A stretch of DNA of 64,000 nucleotides from Ga0077555 sp033764055. GTDB taxonomy: Bacteria > Pseudomonadota > Alphaproteobacteria > Rhizobiales > Hyphomicrobiaceae. The stretch is from positions 1-64,000 of the forward strand of contig JANRJI010000119.1 in assembly GCA_033764055.1 (NCBI GenBank). The letters are read 5' to 3'. The notes beneath the pieces are model-generated. The model was given only the letters and a program-made list of their open reading frames with translations, was not told where the DNA came from and made no database searches. The position numbers and the translations under genes are program-made. Of the stretch, positions 26,815 through 35,723 are shown one piece after another. The first letter of the stretch is position 1. Each line of letters starts with the position of its first letter.

Positions 26815-26893
26815 AGAAATTGGCGCGAAATCAACACCTTTGGATGGTTTCAACTCGGCGTCGGGCCAGTCTCCGGCGGCTGCGACGGGTGCC

Positions 26894-28210
26894 ATGCGAA
26901 AAGGCTCGCCTCACTGGTCGAAAAGTCTGCCGTTCTACTACGGCTGGTTGATCGTCGGCATCGCGTTCGTGACGATGGCCATTGGCGTGACAGCCCGCAC
27001 GGCGTTCTCGCTGCTCATGCCGCCGCTGGTCGACGAGTTCAAATGGGATCGCGGTCTCGCGGCCGGCGCCTTTTCGTTCGGCTTCCTGGTCTCGGCCGTC
27101 CTCAATCCGATTGTAGGTCGGGTAATGGATCGCCGCGGCCCGCGCATCGTCATCCTGGCCGGCGTGATCGTCTTGTCTGCAGGTCTGTTGCTGGCCCCAT
27201 GGGTCACGCAGCCCTGGCATCTCTATGCCACGCTCGGCGTTGCCGTCGGCGGCGGCGCCAACATGATGACCTACACCGCACACTCGCAGTTTCTGCCGAA
27301 CTGGTTCGTGCGACGGCGCGGGCTCGCCATCAGTATCGCCTTCGCAGGGGCTGGTTGCGGCGCGGTCCTGCTGTTGCCGTGGCTGCAGACCATCATTCTG
27401 AACGACGGCTGGCGGGCTTCCTGCGTCACGATGGGGCTGCTGGTTCTGGTCGGAATTACCCCACTCGCAATGTTCGTTAGGAAGAGCCCTGCCGATGTCG
27501 GCCAGAATCCGGACGGGGACACCGGCCCGCCCGGTGCGGCGTTGGGCCAAGCCGCAGCGAGGATCGTCGATCCGCTCTGGGCGGCGACCGAGTGGACTCT
27601 TGCCCGCGCAGCCCGCACCAGCCGTTTCTGGTGGATCGTTCTCGGGTTCTTCATGGCCCTGGTCGCGTGGTATGCGGTTCAGGTGCACCAGACGAAATAT
27701 CTCGTCGAGGTCGGATTTTCCCCGCTGGTCGCCGCTTGGGCGCTCGGTGCCGTCAGCGTCGTCGCAATTCCTGGCCAGATCCTGCTGGGCGCCCTGTCCG
27801 ACCGTATCGGCCGGGAGTGGATCTGGACGACCGGTTGCGTCGGCTTCGCCATCACCTACGCAGCACTCGTTGCACTGGAGCATGGACACTCGAGCGTGCT
27901 GCTCTACGCCATGATCTTTGCTCAGGGATTTCTCGGCTACGCGCTCACGTCCGTGATGGGTCCGATCGTGGCGGAAATCTTCGACGGACCGCACTACGGA
28001 ACGATCTTCGGCACCATCACCGTCGCGCTGATCGGCGGCGGGGCAGCGGGGCCATGGATCGCTGGCGCGATCCATGATGCAACGGGCAGCTACCGGCTGG
28101 CGTTCTTGCTGTTCATCGCCTGCTGCCTGATATCCATCGTCGCTATCTGGATGGCCGGGCCCCGAAGAGTCCGACTAGTCCCCGGGAGGGCATCCGCACC
28201 CCGAACATAG
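26894..28210 (+). CDS. Major facilitator superfamily transporter (MCT/OFA-like)
   Basis: The 438-residue protein has 12 hydrophobic segments in two six-helix halves separated by a cytosolic loop (about residues 190-230). GRVMDRRGPRIVILAG after helix 2 is the MFS motif A, repeated in the second half as GALSDRIGREWIWTTG. The helix-1 region (YYGWLIVGIAFVTMAIGV) resembles monocarboxylate/oxalate-formate antiporters (MCT/OFA). It probably moves a small organic anion; direction and substrate are not readable. ATG 26894 is taken; a TTG 54 bases upstream is in frame but would add an unsupported leader. It lies just downstream of the tRNA gene. Confidence 0.85.
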   Translation: MRKGSPHWSKSLPFYYGWLIVGIAFVTMAIGVTARTAFSLLMPPLVDEFKWDRGLAAGAFSFGFLVSAVLNPIVGRVMDRRGPRIVILAGVIVLSAGLLLAPWVTQPWHLYATLGVAVGGGANMMTYTAHSQFLPNWFVRRRGLAISIAFAGAGCGAVLLLPWLQTIILNDGWRASCVTMGLLVLVGITPLAMFVRKSPADVGQNPDGDTGPPGAALGQAAARIVDPLWAATEWTLARAARTSRFWWIVLGFFMALVAWYAVQVHQTKYLVEVGFSPLVAAWALGAVSVVAIPGQILLGALSDRIGREWIWTTGCVGFAITYAALVALEHGHSSVLLYAMIFAQGFLGYALTSVMGPIVAEIFDGPHYGTIFGTITVALIGGGAAGPWIAGAIHDATGSYRLAFLLFIACCLISIVAIWMAGPRRVRLVPGRASAPRT

Positions 28211-28256
28211 CGACGTCGTGCAAGGGGGCGGAGCGGCGGGTCTGCGCCAGCCCTTG

Positions 28257-29000
28257 TCAGGCGCCATACCTGTAGAGATGCATGCCCTTGGTTCTCAGCC
28301 ACAGTTTCGCCTCGTCCATCCGCGGCATCGTCTCCTTGACCAAGCGCCAGAACCGCGGGCCGTGATTCATCTCGGCGAGATGCGCGACCTCGTGGGCAGC
28401 GACGTAGTCCAGCACGATGGGTGGTGCCAGCACGAGCCGCCACGAGAATGACAGGTGTCCATCACTCGTGCAGGAGCCCCATCGGCTCTTCTGGTCCCGA
28501 AGCCTGACCTGCCGGGCCTTGAGTTTCAGCACCGCGGCATGATGGGCGACCCTCTCGTCGAGATCGCGCTTGGCTTGTGCCACGAGCCAGTCCGCCAAGC
28601 GCCTCGGGGCATGCTCGCCGCCACCATTGACAACCATCTGCGGCGGCTGACCTGCTCCACCGGTGACGATCTCGACGACAGGACGCCCGGGCTGGCGCGT
28701 GGCAAATACCACCTCGTGAGGCTCGCCACGCAGTGGAATGATTGAGCCGTGCGCAAAGGGCACCGCGTCGAGCACACCCTCGAGCCGCTGCCTCACCCAG
28801 TCGAGGCTCTTGGCCAGGAACTTGTCGGCCTCCCGGAAATCGGTGTTTCTCGGCATCGTCAAGACGACCGAGCGGGCGGTATGGCTGACGCGCAAAGTCA
28901 AGCGCCTGGCAGTCGGATGGCGCCGCACCTCGACCGGCGCCGGCAGACCATTGACCCGCAACAATTGAACCGGAGCTGACTTGGCGCGGGACCGCGTCAT
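28257..29000 (-). CDS. YgjP/SprT-like M48-type metallopeptidase (DUF45)
   Basis: The 247-residue protein matches the DUF45/YgjP family: N-terminal strand region (VRRHPTARRLTLRVSHTARS), the conserved VRLRDQKSRWGSCTSDGHLSF near residue 160 and the zincin motif VAAHEVAHLAEMNHGPRFWRLV near 195 where HExxH plus a downstream His make the site. Family members are predicted zinc peptidases; their substrate is unknown. ATG 29000 has GAGG 8 bases upstream; a GTG at 29030 is in frame but less well supported. The gene is convergent with the MFS carrier. Confidence 0.87.
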   Translation of the reverse strand: MTRSRAKSAPVQLLRVNGLPAPVEVRRHPTARRLTLRVSHTARSVVLTMPRNTDFREADKFLAKSLDWVRQRLEGVLDAVPFAHGSIIPLRGEPHEVVFATRQPGRPVVEIVTGGAGQPPQMVVNGGGEHAPRRLADWLVAQAKRDLDERVAHHAAVLKLKARQVRLRDQKSRWGSCTSDGHLSFSWRLVLAPPIVLDYVAAHEVAHLAEMNHGPRFWRLVKETMPRMDEAKLWLRTKGMHLYRYGA

Positions 29001-29294
29001 GGCGAACCTCGGCTTGATTGGGGATGACACGCGACGCTGGCATTTCGCAGATCAATGCGCACGTTGAACCGCGGAGCGCTTCGCTGTCACCAGTGAGTTG
29101 CGCAACCATTTGCGGCACTGATACGGCAGCGCGGCGCGAACCTGCCTACCACTCGGTGCCAGCCGACGGCGAGTGCACCAGGGCCACGCCTGACAGCCGA
29201 TCGGCTTGGCGTTGCGACATCGCCACGCGACGCGACATCACAGTCCGAGTGATCTCCGAGCGCGGCACGCAGTACGGCGGCCAACCTCGAAGCC

Positions 29295-30803
29295 TCACCC
29301 CAGAGGTTTCATCCCCGAGGACTTGAGTGCGAGGTCGACCGCCAACGCACCAGCAGTGACCCACATCGCCAAGGCGCCCGGTGCCGCGCCCGATGGAGCG
29401 GTGGCGGCGGCCTCGATGACGGGCGCCTTCGCTGGCAACTGGACAGCAACTGCGTCCGAGTTGTCGTTACCGAAGGTGAATGCCGCCGCGGAAGGCTCCG
29501 TCGGCCGTTTACCGACCGCCGCCTCCGGCTTCCGCCGGTCGATGGCCGGCATCATCACGCCGCGCGTTGTCCGGCCGTCATGGCGCCGCGCGAACTCGGC
29601 GATGCGTGGTGCGATCTCGCGCCGGAATCGCGAGCCGTTGAAGACGCCGTAGTGTCCGACCTTCGGACACTCGAAGTGCTGCTTTCGCGCCGCGGGAACC
29701 CCAGAGCACAGATCTTGCGCGGCCCTGCATTGGCCGACGCCCGTGATGTCGTCCTTCTCGCCTTCGACGGTCATGATCGCCACGCGGCGTATGCGCGACA
29801 GGTCGACCCGTCGGCCACGATGCATCATCAGCCCGCGCGGCATGAGGTGCCTCACGAACACGGCGTCGACCGTCTGCAGATAGAACTCCGCCGTGAGATC
29901 CATCACGGCAAGATACTCGTCGTAGAACTCGCGATGCTTCTCGGCGCTGTCGCCGTCACCGCGCACGAGGTGAAAGAACAGGTCCTTGTGGGCATTGACG
30001 TGCCGGTCGAGGTTCATCGTCATGAAGCCCGACAACTGCAGAAACCCCGGATAGACCTTTCGACCGAAACCAGCGCTCGGCCACGGCACGGCCGTGATCA
30101 CGTTGCGCCGAAACCACTCCGTGCCCTTCTTCTCGGCCAGCTGATTGACCACCGTGGGACTTATCCTCGTGTCGATCGGCCCGCCAGCCATGATCAGCGA
30201 CTGCGGCACGTGCGGATCCTCGTCCGTCTCCATCAGCGCAGTGGCGGCCAGCACCGGAACCGAGGGCTGGCAGACGGCGAACACGTGTACGTCGCCACGC
30301 ATGTGCCGGAAGATGTCGCGCATGACGATGATGTAATCGTCGAGATCGAAGCCACCGGCCGCAACCGGCACGTCCCGCGCGTCCTGCCAATCGGTGATGT
30401 AGACCTCATGGTCGGGAAGAAACGCCTCGACCGTCCCCCGCAGCAACGTCGCATAGTGCCCCGACATCGGCGCGACCAGGAGCAGACGCGGGTCGCGCTC
30501 GCGCCGCTCGAGCGGCACGTCCCGGCGGAAATGGACAAGACGGCAGAACGGGTGCCGCCACACGACCTCCTCCGTCACCCCGACCTCTGCTCCGTCTACG
30601 ATCGTCCTCGGGATTCCGAATTCCGGCTTGTCGTAGCGGCGTGTCGTTCGCTCGAAGACCTCGAGGGCGGCTGCGGCTTGACGCCCGATGGCCGTATGCG
30701 TGAGCGGGTTGAATGGATTGGTCAACATCATACGGCAGGAGTCTGCCGCCACCCTGACTGGCCGCACCGCGGCGTGGCCAAGCTCGTACCAGTGGTAGAG
30801 CAT
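29295..30803 (-). CDS. phaZ: Intracellular polyhydroxyalkanoate depolymerase
   Basis: The 502-residue protein has the PhaZ intracellular depolymerase layout: N-terminal MLYHWYELGHAAVRPVR, APMSGHYATLLRGTVEAF near residue 120, and the nucleophile segment FAVCQPSVPVLAATALME near 180, where Cys replaces the usual Ser. VEGEKDDITGVGQ near 350 carries the Asp and CPKVGHYGVFNGSRFR near 385 the His. It hydrolyses stored poly-3-hydroxybutyrate granules to free monomer. ATG 30803 is preceded by GAGG. An unusual C-terminal extension of about 90 residues follows the end of the normal domain; it is Pro/Ala-rich and contains a hydrophobic stretch (GALAMWVTAGALAVDLAL). No phaC or phasin gene is in the window. 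Confidence 0.92.
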   Translation of the reverse strand: MLYHWYELGHAAVRPVRVAADSCRMMLTNPFNPLTHTAIGRQAAAALEVFERTTRRYDKPEFGIPRTIVDGAEVGVTEEVVWRHPFCRLVHFRRDVPLERRERDPRLLLVAPMSGHYATLLRGTVEAFLPDHEVYITDWQDARDVPVAAGGFDLDDYIIVMRDIFRHMRGDVHVFAVCQPSVPVLAATALMETDEDPHVPQSLIMAGGPIDTRISPTVVNQLAEKKGTEWFRRNVITAVPWPSAGFGRKVYPGFLQLSGFMTMNLDRHVNAHKDLFFHLVRGDGDSAEKHREFYDEYLAVMDLTAEFYLQTVDAVFVRHLMPRGLMMHRGRRVDLSRIRRVAIMTVEGEKDDITGVGQCRAAQDLCSGVPAARKQHFECPKVGHYGVFNGSRFRREIAPRIAEFARRHDGRTTRGVMMPAIDRRKPEAAVGKRPTEPSAAAFTFGNDNSDAVAVQLPAKAPVIEAAATAPSGAAPGALAMWVTAGALAVDLALKSSGMKPLG

Positions 30804-31049
30804 CCTCGATCCCCCCGTATGGGCCCGCTCGTTATCGCCGGCGCCTGGTTCGTGCGACAGTTCGTTCCATGAGCGACCGTCACACCCCAAATCGTATTTT
30901 CACATTCCCCTCGGGGAAAGGATGCAGCGATTCGAAGCATGGTTAAAGCCGCTTGACGGGCACAAGTCCTCTCTCGCGCCGAGATAGGGAGAGACTGGAT
31001 AAATGTCGGCCACCTGCGCCGGGTTCCACCGCAGCGGCGGCTGGCCGCC

Positions 31050-31661
31050 CTATGGCAGCTGCCGCAATCGCGCGGCGATGGTATCCGGGCCTGCCGCATG
31101 GCTGAAATGGGTGACGTACTTGCCGTCTGGCCCCATCAGATAGATCAACGCCGAATGATCATAGGTGAAGCCGGCGCTCGATTTCGGATCGGCCACCTTC
31201 TTGTAGTAGACCCGATAGGCCCGCGCCGCCGCTGCGACGTTCTCGGCGGTCCCGGACAATGCGACGAGCCGCGCATGAAAGCTCGGCGCGTATTGCGCGA
31301 GTTGTGCCGGCGTGTCCCGCTCGTGATCGACGGAGATGAAGACGGGCACGATCCGCTCGGCGTTCGGACCGGCCTGATCGAGCGCCGCGGTGATCACCTG
31401 GAGGCCGGACGGACAGATGTCGGGACAGTAGGTGAATCCGAACATCACCAGCATGTACTTGCCGAGGAAGTCCCTTTCCGTGACGCGCTTGCCATGCTGA
31501 TCGACCAGCGAGAACGGGCCACCGACCAGGGCCTGCCCGACCGATAGGGGCTGCGGCACGACGCCGAGGAGTCTCTCGCGAGCGGCCGGAATCGCCAGCA
31601 GCGCAATCAGTCCGCCGAGCAGGAACGCCAAGCCGGCAATGACAGGCAGACGCAGGCGCAT
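31050..31661 (-). CDS. SCO1/SenC family copper chaperone (PrrC-like)
   Basis: The 203-residue protein has an N-terminal membrane anchor (VIAGLAFLLGGLIALLAI) and a periplasmic thioredoxin-like domain. The copper/redox motif is FTYCPDICPSGL near residue 77 and the third ligand His is in FTYDHSALIYLMGPDG near 165. SCO proteins deliver copper to the CuA site of cytochrome oxidase or act as thiol reductants. The gene is third in a minus-strand run with the ABC ATPase and permease (40 bases after the permease), divergent from the RegB/ActS kinase. In Rhodobacter the same kind of protein (SenC/PrrC) is encoded divergently from regB/prrB, so this is probably the local equivalent. Confidence 0.9.
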   Translation of the reverse strand: MRLRLPVIAGLAFLLGGLIALLAIPAARERLLGVVPQPLSVGQALVGGPFSLVDQHGKRVTERDFLGKYMLVMFGFTYCPDICPSGLQVITAALDQAGPNAERIVPVFISVDHERDTPAQLAQYAPSFHARLVALSGTAENVAAAARAYRVYYKKVADPKSSAGFTYDHSALIYLMGPDGKYVTHFSHAAGPDTIAARLRQLP

Positions 31662-31701
31662 CGAAAGTTCCCGGTTTGGAGCGCGGACAGGCGTCGGGCG
31701 G

Positions 31702-32544
31702 CTACTCGCCCATCTGCACGAGTGAGCCGGCGCGCCGCGCGTCCTCGAGCAGCCGGCGGAACACCGCGTAGCCGAGCCCCAGATAGACGAGATTGAGACC
31801 GAAGGCGATGAGCATGTCGCCGCTGTCGAGCCGACCTTCGAGGACAAGCGCGCGCAAGCCCTCGAAGACATGGGTCGGCGGTAGCGCCAGCGCAACCGGC
31901 TGCAGCCATCCTGGCAGCGTCGCGAGCGGATAGTAGACACATACCAGCGGCAGCAGCAGGAACCCGATCAGCCACGCGAAGCTCTCGGCCCCGAGACCCC
32001 AACGGATGACTGCACCGATCGAGACGAAGCCGAGCGCCCAGCTCATCATGACGAGGTTGGCAAAGAAGGCCGCGAAGGCAAAGCCGAGCGAAAGCACGTT
32101 GAACCCGAAGAACACGTTGGCGAGCAGTGCCACCGGCACCATGGCGACCGAGACCTTGATCAGGCTGACCACGATCAACGCGAGGCCGAGCTCCCACGGC
32201 CGCAGCGGGCTCATCATCAGGTGTCCCAGGTTCCGCGACCAGACTTCCTCCAGGAATGCCACCGCGAAGCCGAGCTGACTCCGGATGAGAATGTCCCAGA
32301 GCAGAACGCCTCCGATGAAGAGACCTGCAGCTCTCCCGGCGAGGCCCGTGGCGCTGGCGAGGTGCTTCTGCAGGAATCCCCACATGAGCATCTGCACGAG
32401 CGGCCAGTAGATGAGCTCGGCCGTTCGTGGCCACGACGACCGGATTACGTACCAGTAGCGGAGCACGAGACCGTGCACCCGCCGCAGCGAGGCAGCCGGA
32501 CCGGTCTGGGCGAGAAGATGCGGTTGCGGAGGCTGCTGGATCAT
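31702..32544 (-). CDS. ABC-2 type transporter permease
   Basis: The 280-residue protein has six predicted membrane helices (for example FIGGVLLWDILIRSQLGFAV, LALIVVSLIKVSVAMVPVALL, VLSLGFAFAAFFANLVMMSW) and the ABC-2 family C-terminal LPPTHVFEGLRALVLEG segment. It would form the membrane channel for the ATPase encoded immediately upstream. Its ATG (32544) lies one base after the ATPase stop codon, so translation is coupled. The cargo is unknown; the SCO gene downstream points to copper or cytochrome-oxidase assembly, as with the NosFY-like systems. Confidence 0.85.
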   Translation of the reverse strand: MIQQPPQPHLLAQTGPAASLRRVHGLVLRYWYVIRSSWPRTAELIYWPLVQMLMWGFLQKHLASATGLAGRAAGLFIGGVLLWDILIRSQLGFAVAFLEEVWSRNLGHLMMSPLRPWELGLALIVVSLIKVSVAMVPVALLANVFFGFNVLSLGFAFAAFFANLVMMSWALGFVSIGAVIRWGLGAESFAWLIGFLLLPLVCVYYPLATLPGWLQPVALALPPTHVFEGLRALVLEGRLDSGDMLIAFGLNLVYLGLGYAVFRRLLEDARRAGSLVQMGE

Positions 32545-32545
32545 C

Positions 32546-33355
32546 TTATTTGGTTCCCTGCAGCAGCGGCGCGGCCTCCGGCTCGACCGAGCCCTCGGTC
32601 GAACGCCGCGCAATGGCCAGGAACACCTCCTCCAGCGACGTTCGGCCATAGCGCCTGATCAGCTCGTCCGGCGGCGCATCGGCGAGAATGCGGCCGCGCT
32701 CCAGCATGATCACACGGCCAGCCAGCCGCTCGACCTCCCCCATGTTGTGCGACGCGAGCACGATGGTCGCGGCGGCCTCGCGCGCATAAGCCTCGATGTG
32801 GCTGCGGACCCAATCGGCGGTATCGGGATCGAGCGAGGCCGTCGGCTCGTCCAGCAGCAGCACCTCGGGCCGGTTCAACAGGGCTTTGGCCAGGGAGACG
32901 CGCGTCTTCTGCCCCGCCGACAGCTTGCCGTAAGGCCGCTCCAGAAGCTCCTCGATCCGCAGTTCCTGCGCCACCTGCCGCAGCTGCCGGGCGAGCTCAG
33001 CGACGCCGTAGATGCGGCCGAATACGTCGAGGTTCTCCCTGACCGTCATCCGCATCGGAATATCCGCGTACGGGCTCTCGAAATTGATCCGGTGCAGCAC
33101 CTTGTGCCGGTCCCGCGCCATATCGGCGCCGAGCACGCGGACGCTTCCGGAGGTCGGGACGATCAGCCCCATCAGCATGGCGATTGTCGTCGTCTTGCCC
33201 GCCCCGTTGCCGCCGAGCAGCGCCGTGATGGTGCCCCGCGCCAGGCGGAACGAGATGCCGGCCACGGCGGTCACCGAGCCGAACTCCTTGACCAGGTCGA
33301 CCACCTCGACGGCGGCCGCACCGGTATCGCTCCACGGTGCATGGGCGGCGGGCAT
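32546..33355 (-). CDS. ABC transporter ATP-binding protein
   Basis: The 269-residue ATPase has Walker A LLGGNGAGKTTTIAMLMGL near residue 55, the signature YGKLSAGQKTRVSLAKALL near 155, Walker B VLLLDEPTASLDPDTADW near 178 and the switch His in VLASHNMGEVERLAG near 210. The signature reads LSAGQ rather than LSGGQ, a minor variation. ATG 33355 is chosen (AAGGGTGAC upstream); ATG at 33415 is also in frame. It powers the adjacent ABC-2 permease and is divergent from the histidine kinase gene with 179 bases between the start codons, which must hold both promoters. Confidence 0.9.
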   Translation of the reverse strand: MPAAHAPWSDTGAAAVEVVDLVKEFGSVTAVAGISFRLARGTITALLGGNGAGKTTTIAMLMGLIVPTSGSVRVLGADMARDRHKVLHRINFESPYADIPMRMTVRENLDVFGRIYGVAELARQLRQVAQELRIEELLERPYGKLSAGQKTRVSLAKALLNRPEVLLLDEPTASLDPDTADWVRSHIEAYAREAAATIVLASHNMGEVERLAGRVIMLERGRILADAPPDELIRRYGRTSLEEVFLAIARRSTEGSVEPEAAPLLQGTK

Positions 33356-33534
33356 CTCGCAGTCACCCTTCTCCTGGCGCGCTCGTCGATCGGGCGCAAT
33401 CTCGGCGAAACGCATGGCCTCCACAAGTGTTCGTCTGGCTGCACGCCGTGCGGGGTACCGACACATTCAGACCTTGCGGTGGCAGGGGCGTGCTCTACAA
33501 ATTGCCTATCGTCAGCACAGGCAGAAGCACGCCG

Positions 33535-34956
33535 ATGGCGGACCTCACCGAGAGCTCGAGCGGCAGGCTCATTCCGTCACTCACCTCCGACGCTGGCAGC
33601 AGCGAGGCGAGCCGCCTGCGCATGCAGACCATCATTCGGCTCCGCTGGTTCGGGGTCGGTGGTCAGCTTTTTACCGTTGCCGGCGTCTATTGGTTCTTCG
33701 GATACGATTTCCCGATCGGATGGTGCCTGGCGCTGATCGCCCTGTCGGCGTGGCTCAACGTCTATCTCCGTATCCGCTACCCCGCCCGCCACCGGTTGAG
33801 CCGGAGTTTTGCGACCGTGCTGCTCGCCTACGACGTCGCCGAGCTGGCCGGGCTCCTCTTTCTGACGGGAGGTCTCGCCAATCCCTTCTCGTTCCTCATG
33901 GTGGCGCCGGTCACGGTCTCGGCAGCGACGCTTCCGGCCCGCAACACGATCGCCCTCGGTGCGACAGCCCTCGGCGCGTCCGCGGCACTGGTTTTCTGGC
34001 ATGCGCCACTGCCCTGGACCCCAGGCGAGACGTTCGGCCTGCCGATCCTCTACAAGCTCGGCATGCTGGCCTCGATCGCCGCCGGCATGACGTTTCTTGC
34101 GCTTTACGCCGCGCGGCTCTCGAAGGAATCGCGGCAGATGTCGGCGGCGCTCGCCGCGACCGAGCACGTGCTCGCGCGCGAGCAGAAGCTGCATGCCCTC
34201 GATGGACTCGCCGCAGCCGCCGCTCACGAGCTCGGAACGCCCCTGGCAACCATCGCGCTCGTGACCAAGGAGCTCGAGCGGTCCGCTTCGCAGTGGCCGG
34301 ATCTGGCTGAGGACGTCCAGCTCCTGCGGAGCCAGGCGGAGCGCTGCCGCGACATTCTCCGCAAACTGGCCCGCAGCCCTGCGGAGCAGGATGATCCGCA
34401 CCATGCCAGCCTGCCGGTCACGCAGCTGCTGCACGAGGCGGCGATGCCCCACTCGACCGCAAAAGTGCGCATCAAAATCAGCGCGAAGCCTCAGGAGACC
34501 GCCGTCAATGCGAGCAGCCGGGAGCCCATCGGCTTGCGCCGGCCCGGCGTCATCTATGGATTAGGCAATATCGTCGAGAACGCCGTCGACTTCGCTCGCG
34601 AGAGCGTGGACATCGAGGCTCGCTGGAACGAGCGCGAGCTCACGATCACGATCGCGGACGATGGCCCGGGCTTCGCCCCGGATATCATCGATACGCTCGG
34701 CGAGCCATACGTCACGACCCGGCGCACGGGCGAGCGCCTCGGCCGCTCCGGAGCGGAGGCGTCGGGCCTGGGCTTGGGCTTCTTCATTGCGAAGACGCTG
34801 CTGGAGCGGTCTGGCGCGCGCGTCGCCCTGGAAAACCGTGATCTACCGGAAACTGGCGCCGTCGTGCGAGTGACCTGGGCCCGATCGGCGTTCGACCTGC
34901 CGACCGACGACAGGGCACGCAGCGCGGTCGGCCTCCGTGCCCACGCCGCCGAATAG
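33535..34956 (+). CDS. actS: RegB/PrrB/ActS-type redox sensor histidine kinase
   Basis: The 473-residue kinase has six N-terminal membrane helices. The quinone-binding heptapeptide region TGGLANPFSFLMVAPV (about residue 122) is diagnostic for RegB/ActS. The H-box is LDGLAAAAAHELGTPLATIA near 223. A Cys in QAERCRDILRKLAR near 268 sits where RegB has its redox-active Cys. The ATPase boxes are GNIVENAVDFARES, IADDGPGF and GLGLGFFIAKTLLERSGA. Family role: autophosphorylates and signals to the response regulator RegA/PrrA/ActR according to ubiquinone redox state. No response regulator gene is adjacent. ATG 33535 is preferred within a longer frame. Confidence 0.88.
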   Translation: MADLTESSSGRLIPSLTSDAGSSEASRLRMQTIIRLRWFGVGGQLFTVAGVYWFFGYDFPIGWCLALIALSAWLNVYLRIRYPARHRLSRSFATVLLAYDVAELAGLLFLTGGLANPFSFLMVAPVTVSAATLPARNTIALGATALGASAALVFWHAPLPWTPGETFGLPILYKLGMLASIAAGMTFLALYAARLSKESRQMSAALAATEHVLAREQKLHALDGLAAAAAHELGTPLATIALVTKELERSASQWPDLAEDVQLLRSQAERCRDILRKLARSPAEQDDPHHASLPVTQLLHEAAMPHSTAKVRIKISAKPQETAVNASSREPIGLRRPGVIYGLGNIVENAVDFARESVDIEARWNERELTITIADDGPGFAPDIIDTLGEPYVTTRRTGERLGRSGAEASGLGLGFFIAKTLLERSGARVALENRDLPETGAVVRVTWARSAFDLPTDDRARSAVGLRAHAAE

Positions 34957-34970
34957 ACCCCGCGACCCGA

Positions 34971-35558
34971 TCAGACCGAGCCCGCCCGTCTTCGAGGCGC
35001 AGCCTTCTTCCCCCGCACAGCCGTTGGAGCATCCGCGGTTGCCTTTCGACGCGCGGGCTTGCGTGCCGCGGGCTTGGCCCGGGTCTCCAGACCCTCGCCC
35101 CTCAGCATGGCGTCGAGACGCTTCTGCATGTCGCGCGGAGACACGGCCTTGATGCGGGTATGGATTGACCAGACATGGCCGAACGGATCCTCGATCTGGC
35201 CCATGCGATCGCCGTAGAACTGGTCCTGGACGGCTTGGCGGATCTTGGCCCCTGCCTTCACCGCCTTGGCGACCACCTTGTCGGCATTCTCGACATAGGT
35301 CGCAAGATGCACGCTCGTCCCTTTCAGCGTTTTTGGCCCTACAGCCTTGGCATCGGGGAACTCGTCCGAGAGCATGATGACAGCACCGCCGACGTCGAGC
35401 TCCGCATGGCCGACCTTGCCGGCCATCTTGAGCCGAAAATTCTCCTTGGCACCGAACACCTTCTTGTAGAACTTGATGGCTGCTGCCGCATCGCGCATGC
35501 GCAGGTAAGGCATGACGGCCTGATAGCCCCTCGGCACTCCACCCTTCGACTTGACCAT
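34971..35558 (-). CDS. VOC-family (glyoxalase/PhnB-like) protein with histone-like basic tail
   Basis: The 195-residue protein consists of a VOC fold (residues 10-140: VMPYLRMRDAAAAIKFYKKV, VGHAELDVGGAVIMLSDEF, FYGDRMGQIEDPFGHVWSIH) that resembles PhnB/YagE-type glyoxalase relatives, followed by about 45 residues rich in Lys, Arg, Ala and Pro (from AKPAARKPARRKATADAP). VOC proteins bind small substrates or metals. The tail resembles bacterial histone H1-like and HU-fusion tails that bind nucleic acid; that role is inference. The gene is convergent with the kinase gene and has no evident partner. Confidence 0.83.
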   Translation of the reverse strand: MVKSKGGVPRGYQAVMPYLRMRDAAAAIKFYKKVFGAKENFRLKMAGKVGHAELDVGGAVIMLSDEFPDAKAVGPKTLKGTSVHLATYVENADKVVAKAVKAGAKIRQAVQDQFYGDRMGQIEDPFGHVWSIHTRIKAVSPRDMQKRLDAMLRGEGLETRAKPAARKPARRKATADAPTAVRGKKAAPRRRAGSV

Positions 35559-35723
35559 GGCTCGCTGTTCCTCGACGTGTCGGGTCCGGCGGGTTGAACC
35601 GGAGTGCTCGATCCTACACGGACAGTGTTCACTCGTCGGCTGCCTCTACGAGTAGGATTAACTCGCCCTTCCATGTCGCCCTGGGCGACGCCCAGTCGTC
35701 TCGCCGCGATAGGCAAGGAGATA

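Noticed and set aside
30905..30918. TTCCCC-TC-GGGGAA inverted repeat upstream of phaZ
   Set aside because: The 2-base loop is too tight for an RNA hairpin and there is no further context for an operator.
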